From NCBI GenBank assembly GCA_947169975.1, contig CAMVRT010000010.1, forward strand, positions 26,797 to 90,796: DNA of 64,000 nt, written 5' to 3'. Source of the stretch: an uncultured Oscillospiraceae bacterium. GTDB taxonomy: Bacteria; Bacillota; Clostridia; Oscillospirales; Oscillospiraceae. Below the pieces are notes generated by a model. The model did not search any database and had not been told where the DNA came from. It saw only the letters and a program-made list of their open reading frames with translations. The first letter of the stretch is position 1, and the number at the start of each line of letters is the position of its first letter. This document shows positions 32,046 to 39,497 of the stretch, piece after piece. The position numbers and the translations under genes are program-made.

Positions 32046-32593
32046 ATTCTTTTTTCATCAAGCCGAATTTGTCCATCGATAAGATTTTCTATCGTCTGTT
32101 CGTAGTTAGAATCAATCAACACCACCGGTTCCCCGACATGCTGAAAGCCTTCAATGATGCTTGTGTTGTCTGTCTTCAGGCTGTCTATCGTACAATCTGC
32201 AGCGACTGATCTGGATTCTATTTCCGACTCATGTTCAATGATTTCACCAAAATGGTTCTCTATGTATTGTTCACTCATAGCAAGGCATACGAATTGGATA
32301 GATGGTAAATATCGTACGTCAAAATCTTTCCTCCAACCAAAGGGGATATAACAACCTTCAATAATGAGGTTTTGACGGTTCTCGATCGCAGTCTTCATGA
32401 TCTCTCTTATGACAGGCCACAGGTACTCTGTCAGCGCCTCATCATCCATCGGCGTCAATCCTGTCATGCCGCTGCGGATAAGGCCCATTTTCAGGTGATC
32501 TATTGACAAATACGGAACTTTGTATTTTTCAAGCAATCGCTGCGCCAAAAGCGTTTTCCCCGTATGTGACGCGCCGGTTATTAATATAATCAT
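32042..32593 (-). CDS. Small P-loop kinase (AAA/zeta-toxin-like fold)
   Basis: A 183-residue protein beginning MIILITGASHTGKTLLAQRL with a Walker A motif (GASHTGKT, 7-14). LSIDHLKMGLIRSG and LIIEGCYIPF follow in the position of Walker B. This pattern fits small-molecule kinases related to shikimate/2-phosphoglycerate kinase and zeta toxins; the substrate is unknown. The ATG at 32593 follows GGAGGGG. No antitoxin-like partner is adjacent, which argues against a simple toxin role. Confidence 0.8.
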   Translation of the reverse strand: MIILITGASHTGKTLLAQRLLEKYKVPYLSIDHLKMGLIRSGMTGLTPMDDEALTEYLWPVIREIMKTAIENRQNLIIEGCYIPFGWRKDFDVRYLPSIQFVCLAMSEQYIENHFGEIIEHESEIESRSVAADCTIDSLKTDNTSIIEGFQHVGEPVVLIDSNYEQTIENLIDGQIRLDEKRI

Positions 32594-32642
32594 GCTTTTC
32601 CCCTCCGAAAGCAGAACTACTCTTCTTCTCTGCAAGCCGGAT

Positions 32643-33341
32643 TCAACGGGCTCTCCGACCGGTCTTCAGGCTTCTCAGGTAAACCTTCTGCTCCTGCGTG
32701 ATCCGGTAGCTCTCTATGCTCTTTTGGATGGCCTTATTGCGTGTCCACTCGTCCAGTTTCCTCTCCTCCAGATACGGCATGATCGTATCGTACTGCTTTG
32801 CCAGGGCCGTGGCAAAATACCACGCGATCATCATGTTGACGTAGTATTCCTCCGACCGGACAGATGCCACCATATCCGCATACGCCGGGCTGAATCTTTC
32901 ATCCAGGAAGTGCTGCATCAGCATCCCGATGGCAAATCGCACGGTATACGACTGATCCGATTTGATCCAGGTCCGGATATATGGGAGCAGCTTCTCCGGC
33001 TCTTTTTTGAAGGCCTTGGGCGAGAGCTGGTCGCAGGTGGCCCAGTTATCCACATACGGCAAAAAGGTCTCTACTTCCATGGCACACTTGTCGAAGTCCT
33101 TCTCCAGTGATATCACAAATGCATGCAGCTGATCCTCGTCAAAGTACCGGTGCGGCAGATCCGTCAAAAAGGCATCTATATCCTCGTCGAAGCGCAGCTT
33201 CTTTGCAAAGGCGCGGAGCTCCGGCGTTCTGACGCCGATGATCCTGTCCGGCTTTACCGTCGGCAGGAGCTTGACCTGCATCTCCGCATATTTCTTATCC
33301 TGCAGGCGGAACAATTCCGCCACGATCTCATCTCTGTTCAT
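32643..33341 (-). CDS. DNA alkylation repair protein, AlkD-like
   Basis: A 232-residue all-helical HEAT-repeat glycosylase of the AlkC/AlkD family, which excises N3/N7-alkylated purines. The N terminus (LLPTVKPDRIIGVRTPELRA) and the run WATCDQLSPKAFKKEPEKLL are typical. FAIGMLMQHFLDERFSPAYA and MMIAWYFATALAKQYDTIMP mark the later repeats. The ATG at 33341 follows GAGGAG. Its place in a GNAT array suggests acquisition as part of a stress-defence set. Confidence 0.9.
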   Translation of the reverse strand: MNRDEIVAELFRLQDKKYAEMQVKLLPTVKPDRIIGVRTPELRAFAKKLRFDEDIDAFLTDLPHRYFDEDQLHAFVISLEKDFDKCAMEVETFLPYVDNWATCDQLSPKAFKKEPEKLLPYIRTWIKSDQSYTVRFAIGMLMQHFLDERFSPAYADMVASVRSEEYYVNMMIAWYFATALAKQYDTIMPYLEERKLDEWTRNKAIQKSIESYRITQEQKVYLRSLKTGRRAR

Positions 33342-33366
33342 CTGCGGGCTCCTCTATTGTAAACGC

Positions 33367-33927
33367 TTATAGGACACCGTCCTCCTGCTTGTTCTCATGT
33401 CCCGTATCGATCTGGGTCGTCACACCGCCCATATGCTGGTAGGACCGTTTTCTGTCGATTCGATAATATTTGAAATCCTGATCTTCCCGTATGAAAACAA
33501 AACCGAGCTTTTCCAATACATGCTGACTGCGGGTGTTCGTCTGTATGGTGTCTGCATACAGGGTCGGGATATCCAACTCGTCGAAAACAAAGCGGATTGC
33601 CAGTTTTTCCGCCGCCGTTCCGATGCCACGATCCTTGTATCTCGCATTTTTCAGCGTTATTCCCATGGTTGCGCACTTGTGGGGTTCGATATTCTTGATG
33701 ATGATTTCGCCCACGATCTCATCACCGCACATAATCGCAAGCGGAATTTGTTTCAAATCTTTCTGTCTCTGCACATATTGATCTACTTTTTTTTCGCTGT
33801 ATGTGTAGGAGGAGTATGTTTGTCCGGGCAGAAACAAATCATGGTCATTTTCATATTCCTTGAAATAGCAGCGATACATCTCATCTGTCATAGGTATTAC
33901 TTCGATTTTACTCGGTTGAAATATCAT
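33367..33927 (-). CDS. GNAT acetyltransferase, RimJ/RimL-like
   Basis: A 186-residue protein starting MIFQPSKIEVIPMTDEMYRC. The acetyl-CoA region is RYKDRGIGTAAEKLAIRFVF (about 107-126), and the C-terminal motif is NTRSQHVLEKLGF. The ATG at 33927 follows TGAGGAAA at 7 nt; an ATG 15 nt upstream overlaps that site. It is close in sequence to the GNAT half of the protein at 37126. The target may be a protein N terminus or a small amine. Confidence 0.85.
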   Translation of the reverse strand: MIFQPSKIEVIPMTDEMYRCYFKEYENDHDLFLPGQTYSSYTYSEKKVDQYVQRQKDLKQIPLAIMCGDEIVGEIIIKNIEPHKCATMGITLKNARYKDRGIGTAAEKLAIRFVFDELDIPTLYADTIQTNTRSQHVLEKLGFVFIREDQDFKYYRIDRKRSYQHMGGVTTQIDTGHENKQEDGVL

Positions 33928-33957
33928 GTGGTATTTCCTCATGCAAAAAGCAGGTCT

Positions 33958-34452
33958 TTACAGTTCAAAAACGAGATCATCGCCATCCAGTTCGGAAAGC
34001 AGCCGGAAGCCGAGTGAAGTATACAGCCGCTTCGCTTTTTCGTTGTTCTTCTCCGTTGACAGCTTTATGGGCTTTTCGGGATTCGCCGACTTCAGAATGC
34101 GGACGGCCATCTGCGCAGCACTTCTTCCGTAGCCTTTTCCCTGCTGATTCTTGTCAATAAAGTAGCTCCATGAATATGCATCGCCTTTGCCTAGCCATTT
34201 ATCGAAGTTGATGAAGCCTATCGGCTCCTTCTGTCCGTTATAGATGATACAGGGAAGGTTGTCTTCTCTGAACAAATATGCTCTTCCGATGGAGAAGCCT
34301 GCCGGATTGACAAGTTCTGTCTGCTCCTCGGTAAGCTGACACGCAAAGATGGCATAAATCAAATCGTCCTGCGTTTCCATCGGCTTGATGCATACATGGT
34401 CGTCGGACCATGACGCGCTGGCAACGCGATCCAAATCTGTTCGTATTGACAT
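33958..34452 (-). CDS. GNAT acetyltransferase, polyamine-type-like
   Basis: A 164-residue GNAT protein with YFIDKNQQGKGYGRSAAQMA (about 107-126) and STEKNNEKAKRLYTSLGFRL. It is related to the array gene at 29317. The N-terminal 50 residues are unlike typical GNATs and may shape the substrate site. The ATG at 34452 is preceded by GAGGAG and the junction motif. Confidence 0.85.
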   Translation of the reverse strand: MSIRTDLDRVASASWSDDHVCIKPMETQDDLIYAIFACQLTEEQTELVNPAGFSIGRAYLFREDNLPCIIYNGQKEPIGFINFDKWLGKGDAYSWSYFIDKNQQGKGYGRSAAQMAVRILKSANPEKPIKLSTEKNNEKAKRLYTSLGFRLLSELDGDDLVFEL

Positions 34453-34456
34453 ATTG

Positions 34457-34483
34457 TTTCTCCTCAGTAAATCCGAGTTATCT
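34457..34483 (-). repeat. Recurrent junction motif, copy 3
   Basis: Reverse strand GAGATAACTCGGATTTACTG followed by AGGAGAA, directly before the ATG of the 33958 gene. Confidence 0.5.
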
Positions 34484-34552
34484 CTTCAGCAGAATTCTAC
34501 TGCGATTGCTTCAATTTGGGTAAAGATTATGCTGAGCCTCCGCAGATACCAA

Positions 34553-35170
34553 TTATTCAGCCAGCGACAGGACACCGGCGCAGTAGGATACTTGCTTAAA
34601 TGCGAGTGCAGGAAATTCCTCCTTCAACTCATCCGCTACGAAATAGATCTCCTCGTCGTCCCATTCGTCGCCTGCGTCCTTTTGACACTGCTCCAGCTCT
34701 GCCCGGGTTTCAAAGGCGACGTCTCCGATCAGAATCTGTCCGCCGGGGTTCAGATAATCGCGCAGAACGCGCAGGAAGGAGATCTTCTGTTCGTCTGTCA
34801 GATGGTGCAGTGAATAAGTCGCCACGATGAAATCATAGCGCCGCCCCATAAGCGGCTCCACCAGGCCCCGCGCGAAATCGCCCTGGTACAGATGCGCCCT
34901 GGGCATTTTTTCGGTGGCCAGCTCGATCATCCTTGCCGAGAAGTCCTGGCCGTAGATCGTGCAGCCGTTTTCGTACAGTTTTGTTGTAAGCGTTCCAGTG
35001 CCGAAGCCAATGTCAAGGACAACCGCGTTTGGCTTCTTCAGGATCGTCTTGTAGATGCTTCCCAGCACTTCCTTATATCCGGCGAAGGGATAGGTGTTTT
35101 CCTCATCGGATACGCCTACCGTTCTATCGTATCCGTCCGCCCACAGGTCAAAGCCTTTATTGTCAAGCAT
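34553..35170 (-). CDS. Class I SAM-dependent methyltransferase
   Basis: A 205-residue Rossmann methyltransferase. Motif I is VVLDIGFGTGTLTTKLYENG (about 49-68), then YGQDFSARMIELA, motif IV-like YDFIVATYSLHHLTDEQK and NPGGQILIGDV. The ATG at 35170 (MLDNKGFDLWADGYD) follows GGAGG. The FDLWADGYD start is common in small-molecule methyltransferases of Firmicutes. Substrate unknown. Confidence 0.9.
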   Translation of the reverse strand: MLDNKGFDLWADGYDRTVGVSDEENTYPFAGYKEVLGSIYKTILKKPNAVVLDIGFGTGTLTTKLYENGCTIYGQDFSARMIELATEKMPRAHLYQGDFARGLVEPLMGRRYDFIVATYSLHHLTDEQKISFLRVLRDYLNPGGQILIGDVAFETRAELEQCQKDAGDEWDDEEIYFVADELKEEFPALAFKQVSYCAGVLSLAE

Positions 35171-35173
35171 ACA

Positions 35174-35198
35174 TATCCTCCCACAATTCCGAGTCACC
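35174..35198 (-). repeat. Recurrent junction motif, copy 4
   Basis: Reverse strand GGTGACTCGGAATTGTGGGA followed by GGATAT; it contains the TGA stop of the 35194 gene and the ribosome site of the methyltransferase gene. Confidence 0.5.
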
Positions 35199-35652
35199 GC
35201 AGAGCCATCACATAGATCTGGCAGGGATTCCACTCATCCCACAGTGCGGGGATCACTTCAAACTCCTTGAAGCCGAGGCTCAAATAGAACCGGTTTGTAT
35301 TGTCATATTCCTCATACCGTCCCATTTGAACGGTCTTCACCTGTAAGAAGGAGTAACCCTTCTCCACAGCAATTTGCTTTGCGTGCTCATACAGCTCCCG
35401 GCCGATTCCTCTGCGGTGGCATTCCTTCAGAACGCCCATCACAGCCAGTTCAACGGTGTCCTTTCCAGTTTCTTTCAGGCAAACAAATCCGGTTGGCTGA
35501 TCGTCTTCCACGGATGCAAGCAAAATCTCATCGCCACTCTCACGGATGTACTGTTCTCTCGCTTCCGGGATACCGAACCATTCCGGCAGGCTTTCAAGAA
35601 TGAAGCGGGAAATCCTCTGTTTTTCCTGCGCATCATTTATCACACGAATCAT
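35194..35652 (-). CDS. GNAT family N-acetyltransferase
   Basis: A 152-residue GNAT protein: ELAVMGVLKECHRRGIGREL (about 67-86) is the acetyl-CoA site and NTNRFYLSLGFKEFEVIPAL the C-terminal part. The ATG at 35652 follows AAGGGGGAGAT. Its stop lies inside the junction motif before the methyltransferase gene. Substrate unknown. Confidence 0.85.
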   Translation of the reverse strand: MIRVINDAQEKQRISRFILESLPEWFGIPEAREQYIRESGDEILLASVEDDQPTGFVCLKETGKDTVELAVMGVLKECHRRGIGRELYEHAKQIAVEKGYSFLQVKTVQMGRYEEYDNTNRFYLSLGFKEFEVIPALWDEWNPCQIYVMALR

Positions 35653-35702
35653 GTATGGATCTCCCCCTTATGCTACCTGGCTTTCTCATCGTGTCTCGGC
35701 AT

Positions 35703-36167
35703 TCATAGCGCTCTTCGCAAATATACCATATCCACAAGCTGCACGCCGCACTCATGGATCGGATGGTCGTAGTTGTCTGTAAAGAAGTTCTTCACGATAT
35801 GATGGCGGACAAAACCGCATTCCTCATAGAACGGAATGGTCAGAGGGCTGTCGCCTGTGCCGACCTGCAAAATCGAATACCTCTCCCGGTATCTGTCGGC
35901 GAGATATTCGATCAGGGCCTTGCCATACCCTTTCCGCTGGTGCTCGGGCGTGACGGCTAGGTTCTTTATCTCCAGAATGCCGTCCCCCTCATCGGTGACG
36001 ACACATTCGCCCTTGATCCCATCCTCGTCCAGTACGAGCATGACGCCCCTCTCCAGATACCGGTCGATCATGTCCTCCTGTTCATCTGCCAGATGGAGCA
36101 AAGAGAGGTATTCCTTTTGGGACTCTTTTACCTGAAAAATGTTCCATTTCTGCCCCACAACTTCCAT
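35703..36167 (-). CDS. GNAT family N-acetyltransferase
   Basis: A 154-residue GNAT protein with EIKNLAVTPEHQRKGYGKAL (about 66-85), LQVGTGDSPLTIPFYEECGF and a C-terminal NFFTDNYDHPIHECG. This tail is typical of a widespread Clostridia GNAT subgroup of unknown substrate. It is the first gene of the array, nearest the right boundary. The ATG at 36167 has a close AAGAGG, so the exact start is uncertain. Confidence 0.85.
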   Translation of the reverse strand: MEVVGQKWNIFQVKESQKEYLSLLHLADEQEDMIDRYLERGVMLVLDEDGIKGECVVTDEGDGILEIKNLAVTPEHQRKGYGKALIEYLADRYRERYSILQVGTGDSPLTIPFYEECGFVRHHIVKNFFTDNYDHPIHECGVQLVDMVYLRRAL

Positions 36168-36337
36168 CCTCTTGGCATGAGTATACAGAATTCATCATGA
36201 CTTTTCAATTGTTTAATCAAGTAAATTCGCTCGCGGCAAAAATAAGATGTACCCTATAAAACAGACACAATCGGTTTTCAGAAACCCTTAAAAGTGGACA
36301 CAGTAGTTCATGCACATGTAACACCAGGTTCGAGTCC

Positions 36338-36387
36338 CTTTGGGAGCTGGATGCTGGGAGTTCGAGTCTCCCCACTCGGACCAAAAG
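36338..36387 (+). repeat. Right attachment-type repeat (attR): 3' half of tRNA-Pro
   Basis: 50 bp matching 29075-29124 with one mismatch. It runs from the anticodon loop through the T arm to CCA but has no 5' half, so it is not a tRNA gene. It is preceded by TGTAACACC, which also follows the broken tRNA copy at 28894. The rest of 36168-36506 shows no gene. Confidence 0.8.
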
Positions 36388-36426
36388 TCCTCTGAAATCA
36401 GTGATTTCAGAGGACTTTTGATTTTT
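36383..36426 (+). terminator. Terminator after the tRNA-Pro fragment
   Basis: AAAAGTCCTCTGAAATCA/TGATTTCAGAGGACTTTT-type stem followed by GATTTTT; it also faces the HAD gene on the other strand. Confidence 0.8.
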
Positions 36427-36506
36427 ACACTTTACAGCTTTAGGAGCGGATGAGACGGGATACCTTGCATAACCGCACCACCATTCTTCCATATTGCCTT
36501 ATGCAG

Positions 36507-37133
36507 TCAGAAAATACGCAACAGCTCATGAAGGCTGTCCACTGTATTGGCAGGAGTCTCTGCCTCGGAGAAGGGTCTGGCAAAGGACCCGATCCCTTTT
36601 CTGATTCGGACGGTCAGTATCCCCAACTCTTTGGCAGGGCGGATATCGTTGTCCAGCCGGTCGCCCACCATGACAGCGTTCTCCGGCCTGCAGTCTGCCA
36701 TTGCCAATGCACGCAGGAAAATCTCTTTGTCCGGCTTCGCCACGCCCATTTCCGCAGAGGATGCAATCACCGAAAAATACCGGCCAAGCCCCCAGGCGTC
36801 AAGACGCTCTTTGGCCCCCGGCTTCTGATTGGCAATGATGCCAAGTCGATAACCTCTGTCACGCAGAGCCTGCAGAGTATGCTCACAGTCATCAAACGGC
36901 ACCTCATCCTCGCTGTGCCACGGTGTTTTGGTGAGGCCGAAATACTCGATCGCCTTCTGATCTCCGTTATATCCCGCCTTGGCGTATTGAATACGCTTCT
37001 CGGAAAACTGCTCGAAGGTGACAACCGTGCCCCGGATCATGTCTCTGATCCGATGGTTATAGGCTTCTTCCTCGTTAATCAGCGTTGAGCCGATATCAAA
37101 GAAGATCCAGCGGATTGCGTTCATATTATTCAT
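36507..37133 (-). CDS. HAD superfamily hydrolase
   Basis: A 208-residue HAD phosphatase-like protein. Motif I is WIFFDIGSTLINEEE (about 9-23; the second Asp of DxD is Gly, seen in some HAD families). Motif II is near GIIANQK, and motifs III/IV are MGVAKPDKEIFLRAL and VMVGDRLDNDI. A cap lies at about 25-95. It overlaps the GNAT-fusion gene by 8 nt. Because the general acid/base position is Gly, hydrolase activity needs testing. Confidence 0.85.
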   Translation of the reverse strand: MNNMNAIRWIFFDIGSTLINEEEAYNHRIRDMIRGTVVTFEQFSEKRIQYAKAGYNGDQKAIEYFGLTKTPWHSEDEVPFDDCEHTLQALRDRGYRLGIIANQKPGAKERLDAWGLGRYFSVIASSAEMGVAKPDKEIFLRALAMADCRPENAVMVGDRLDNDIRPAKELGILTVRIRKGIGSFARPFSEAETPANTVDSLHELLRIF

Positions 37134-38010
37134 CTCTGCATTTCAGCCAATCTGCTTGAGTGATTTGGTAATATACAAAGGTTTCATCTCTGCCGGTTTC
37201 CCGAAAACCGACTTTCTCTAATGTGTGTTGGCTTCTCTTGTTTTTGAGAACGGAGTCAGCAATGACCGTTGTCATTCCAAGTGTCTGAAATGCGTATTCC
37301 AGAATCAACCGTTCCGCCTGCGTTCCATAGCCTTTATTCTTGACGGCATCGCTCTGCAGGTGGATGGATAGCTCGCATTGCTTCGCCGTATTATCCATGT
37401 GCTTCAAGGCGATTTCTCCAATCGGCTTTTCATCGCTCATAATCAGAAAATCCACACGGTCTTTTTGTGATTGAAGTCTGTCAAAATAGGCATCAACTCT
37501 CTCGGGAGAGTAGGTATAGCCCCGAAGGTTGCTCATGTCCATAAAGATATCCGCATCCATAACGAAGTTTTTGTAGTATTCGTGAAGGAGCGATCTATCC
37601 ATTGGCTGAAGACACACTTTGTTTTTTCTTCTCTTCTCCCGCTTTTTCCTCCGCTGCTCCCGGTTATTCTTTTCGGACTCAAACAGCTCCACCGCCGCGT
37701 CGGTCAGCTCGTCCGGCCAGACTTTGCCGCTCTTCATGACGCTCGCCCACGGGCACAGCTTTTCATAATCATCGTCAAACACGATGGTGTAGGGCGGACC
37801 GCAGCGGTCGTCAACGGACATATACAGATGCCGCCCTTCATACATGACGGTACTTGCGTCGCCCTCGGTCATTGCCTCGTCCAGCCGGTCGTAGAGCTCC
37901 TTTGTCAGCTCATACAGGTGATATGACTGTATCCCGCCGTATTCGCCGAAATACCGTCCGGTGTCCTCCTCATAACAGGCTTTCCAGCCAGAGCCCTCTT
38001 TGAATTGCAT
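37126..38010 (-). CDS. Unrecognised N-terminal domain fused to a RimJ-like GNAT
   Basis: A 294-residue two-domain protein. Residues about 1-115 (GSGWKACYEEDTGRYFGEYG, YELTKELYDRLDE and a VWPDEL motif) match the C-terminal domain of the protein at 29813. A basic linker (about 117-133) follows, then a GNAT domain (about 138-290) with NKGYGTQAERLILEYAFQ and NKRSQHTLEKVGF. The ATG at 38010 is preferred over the GTG at 38019 because AGGTGATACAA precedes it. It sits between MATE and HAD genes, nearly overlapping both. Confidence 0.78.
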   Translation of the reverse strand: MQFKEGSGWKACYEEDTGRYFGEYGGIQSYHLYELTKELYDRLDEAMTEGDASTVMYEGRHLYMSVDDRCGPPYTIVFDDDYEKLCPWASVMKSGKVWPDELTDAAVELFESEKNNREQRRKKREKRRKNKVCLQPMDRSLLHEYYKNFVMDADIFMDMSNLRGYTYSPERVDAYFDRLQSQKDRVDFLIMSDEKPIGEIALKHMDNTAKQCELSIHLQSDAVKNKGYGTQAERLILEYAFQTLGMTTVIADSVLKNKRSQHTLEKVGFRETGRDETFVYYQITQADWLKCRDE

Positions 38011-38015
38011 TTGTA

Positions 38016-39341
38016 TCACCTCATATCAACATGGCCACGGTTCAAAAATCGGCGGTAGAGCATCAGTCCGGCCAGGCTCGTGACAGTCTCCGTCACAGGA
38101 AAGGTCAGCCAAAAGTTATTCAGTCCCATCAGAGAAAAAGCGTACCCCAGCGGCACAAACAGAATCACTGTGCGCAGCACCGTGAGAGCAGCGCTTCTCA
38201 GACTCATCCCCACTGCCTGGAAAAACACCGGGAAGATCAGTGAGGTCACCATGGGGATGAAGCTCGATCCGATAAAAAGAAACCCTATTCTGCCTATGGC
38301 GACCACCAGCTCATCCTTTGTGAACACCCGCAGCATGGGCTCCGGGATGGTAACAAAGCACAGCGTCCCTATCGCCATGAGCGCCCAGCCAAACAGGATG
38401 GCGGCTTTCAGCGTCGCTCTGCAGCGATCGATCCTTCGGGCGGCATAATTGTAGCTGATCACCGGTACGATGCAGGTCTGCATGGCACCCAACGGGATGA
38501 AGAAAAACGTCTGCCACTTGTAGTACAGTCCCAGCGCGGTGACCGCCTGATCCGAAAACCTTGCCAGAATCAGGTTCAGTCCGAGGATGTAAAACGTGTA
38601 GGCCGACTGCATCAGAATGTTGGGGATTCCGAGGCGGTAGATCCTCCCCACGTGGCGTAAGAAAACCTCTCTTTTTGGTGGCTTTCTGAATCCTCTTCGC
38701 GCCACCATACATGCTGCGGCGATCTGGCCGATCACGGTTGCCACGGCAGCGCCCAGAATGCCCAGCTTTGGAAAGCCCAGCAGGCCGAAGATAAACAACG
38801 GATCCAGCACAATATTCACGGCGGCGCCGACGATCTGCGCGATCATCGGCGTTTTCATATCACCGTTTGCCTGCAGCACCTTGGTCCAGACGCTCTCCAG
38901 CGTCAGGCCAAAGCTGAACACGCAGACGGTACGTCCGTAGAGGATGACCTCACGGATGACCGTCTCCGACTGCGTTGACATGCGGGCGTAAGCCGGCATC
39001 AGGAAAAAACCGGCTATTGCAAACAGGGTCCATATCACAACAGCCAGAGGCGTGCCGGCGCTGGCAACCTCTTCGGCTTCCCGTTGCTTGTTCACACCCA
39101 TTTTGGCCGCCATCAGCGTATTGATGCCAACGCCTGTTCCGACGGCCAACGCAATCATCAGCAATTGAACGGGATAGATAATCGACAACGCCGTCAACCC
39201 CGTTTCCGAATATCTCCCCACAAACAGACTGTCGACGATATTGTAAAGCGCCTGGATCAACTGCGCCAGCATCACGGGAGGCGCCAGACGCATCAGTATT
39301 TTGGATGGTTTTTCTTCGGCAAAAAGCTCCGATCCCTGCAT
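38016..39341 (-). CDS. MATE family efflux transporter
   Basis: A 441-residue, 12-helix exporter of the MepA/DinF-type branch, beginning MQGSELFAEEKPSKILMRLA, with PPVMLAQLIQALYNIVDSLF in helix 1. It is followed within 5 nt by the GNAT-fusion gene and then HAD, so the three form one operon. A drug- or metabolite-export role together with a modifying enzyme is plausible. It is not similar enough to the 23767 MATE to be a recent duplicate. Confidence 0.9.
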   Translation of the reverse strand: MQGSELFAEEKPSKILMRLAPPVMLAQLIQALYNIVDSLFVGRYSETGLTALSIIYPVQLLMIALAVGTGVGINTLMAAKMGVNKQREAEEVASAGTPLAVVIWTLFAIAGFFLMPAYARMSTQSETVIREVILYGRTVCVFSFGLTLESVWTKVLQANGDMKTPMIAQIVGAAVNIVLDPLFIFGLLGFPKLGILGAAVATVIGQIAAACMVARRGFRKPPKREVFLRHVGRIYRLGIPNILMQSAYTFYILGLNLILARFSDQAVTALGLYYKWQTFFFIPLGAMQTCIVPVISYNYAARRIDRCRATLKAAILFGWALMAIGTLCFVTIPEPMLRVFTKDELVVAIGRIGFLFIGSSFIPMVTSLIFPVFFQAVGMSLRSAALTVLRTVILFVPLGYAFSLMGLNNFWLTFPVTETVTSLAGLMLYRRFLNRGHVDMR

Positions 39342-39453
39342 TTTTACACCTTCTCATAAGAAGCCGGCAAATCTGCCGTCTGTGCTTATGGAACGATTAT
39401 ACTATGGGCTGTCGAGACAGTCAACAAAACCTCATGTCGCTTTCCTCGCATAC

Positions 39454-39489
39454 AAAAAGCCCCCGCCTTCTTCCGAAAGCGGAGGCTCT
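39454..39489 (-). terminator. Terminator after the cation:proton antiporter gene
   Basis: Reverse-strand AGCCTCCGCTTTC...AAGGCGGGGGCTTTTTG: an imperfect GC stem with a T-tract. Confidence 0.7.
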
Positions 39490-39497
39490 GCCATAGA

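Larger units (their letters stand above)
29075..36387. mobile_element. Putative tRNA-Pro-integrated genomic island with GNAT gene array
   Basis: Bounded by the 50-bp direct repeat, the interior holds ten reverse-strand genes of visibly lower GC than the flanks: six GNAT proteins, an LRR-like protein, a P-loop kinase, an AlkD-like protein and a methyltransferase. No intact integrase, transposase or conjugation gene is present, so it is either a remnant, mobilised in trans, or a cassette-like accumulation. The boundary interpretation is inference from the repeat. Confidence 0.6.

Noticed and set aside
32042..32593. Zeta toxin of a toxin-antitoxin pair
   Set aside because: There is a P-loop kinase fold but no epsilon-like antitoxin partner; neighbours are independent GNAT/repair genes.
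30853..35198. Integron attC sites in the GNAT array
   Set aside because: The junction motif lacks the RYYYAAC/GTTRRRY core boxes and imperfect long palindromes of attC, and no integron integrase is present.
36217..36492. Reverse-strand frame with VGRLELPASSSQ
   Set aside because: Antisense of the tRNA-Pro 3' fragment; no start context and no family.
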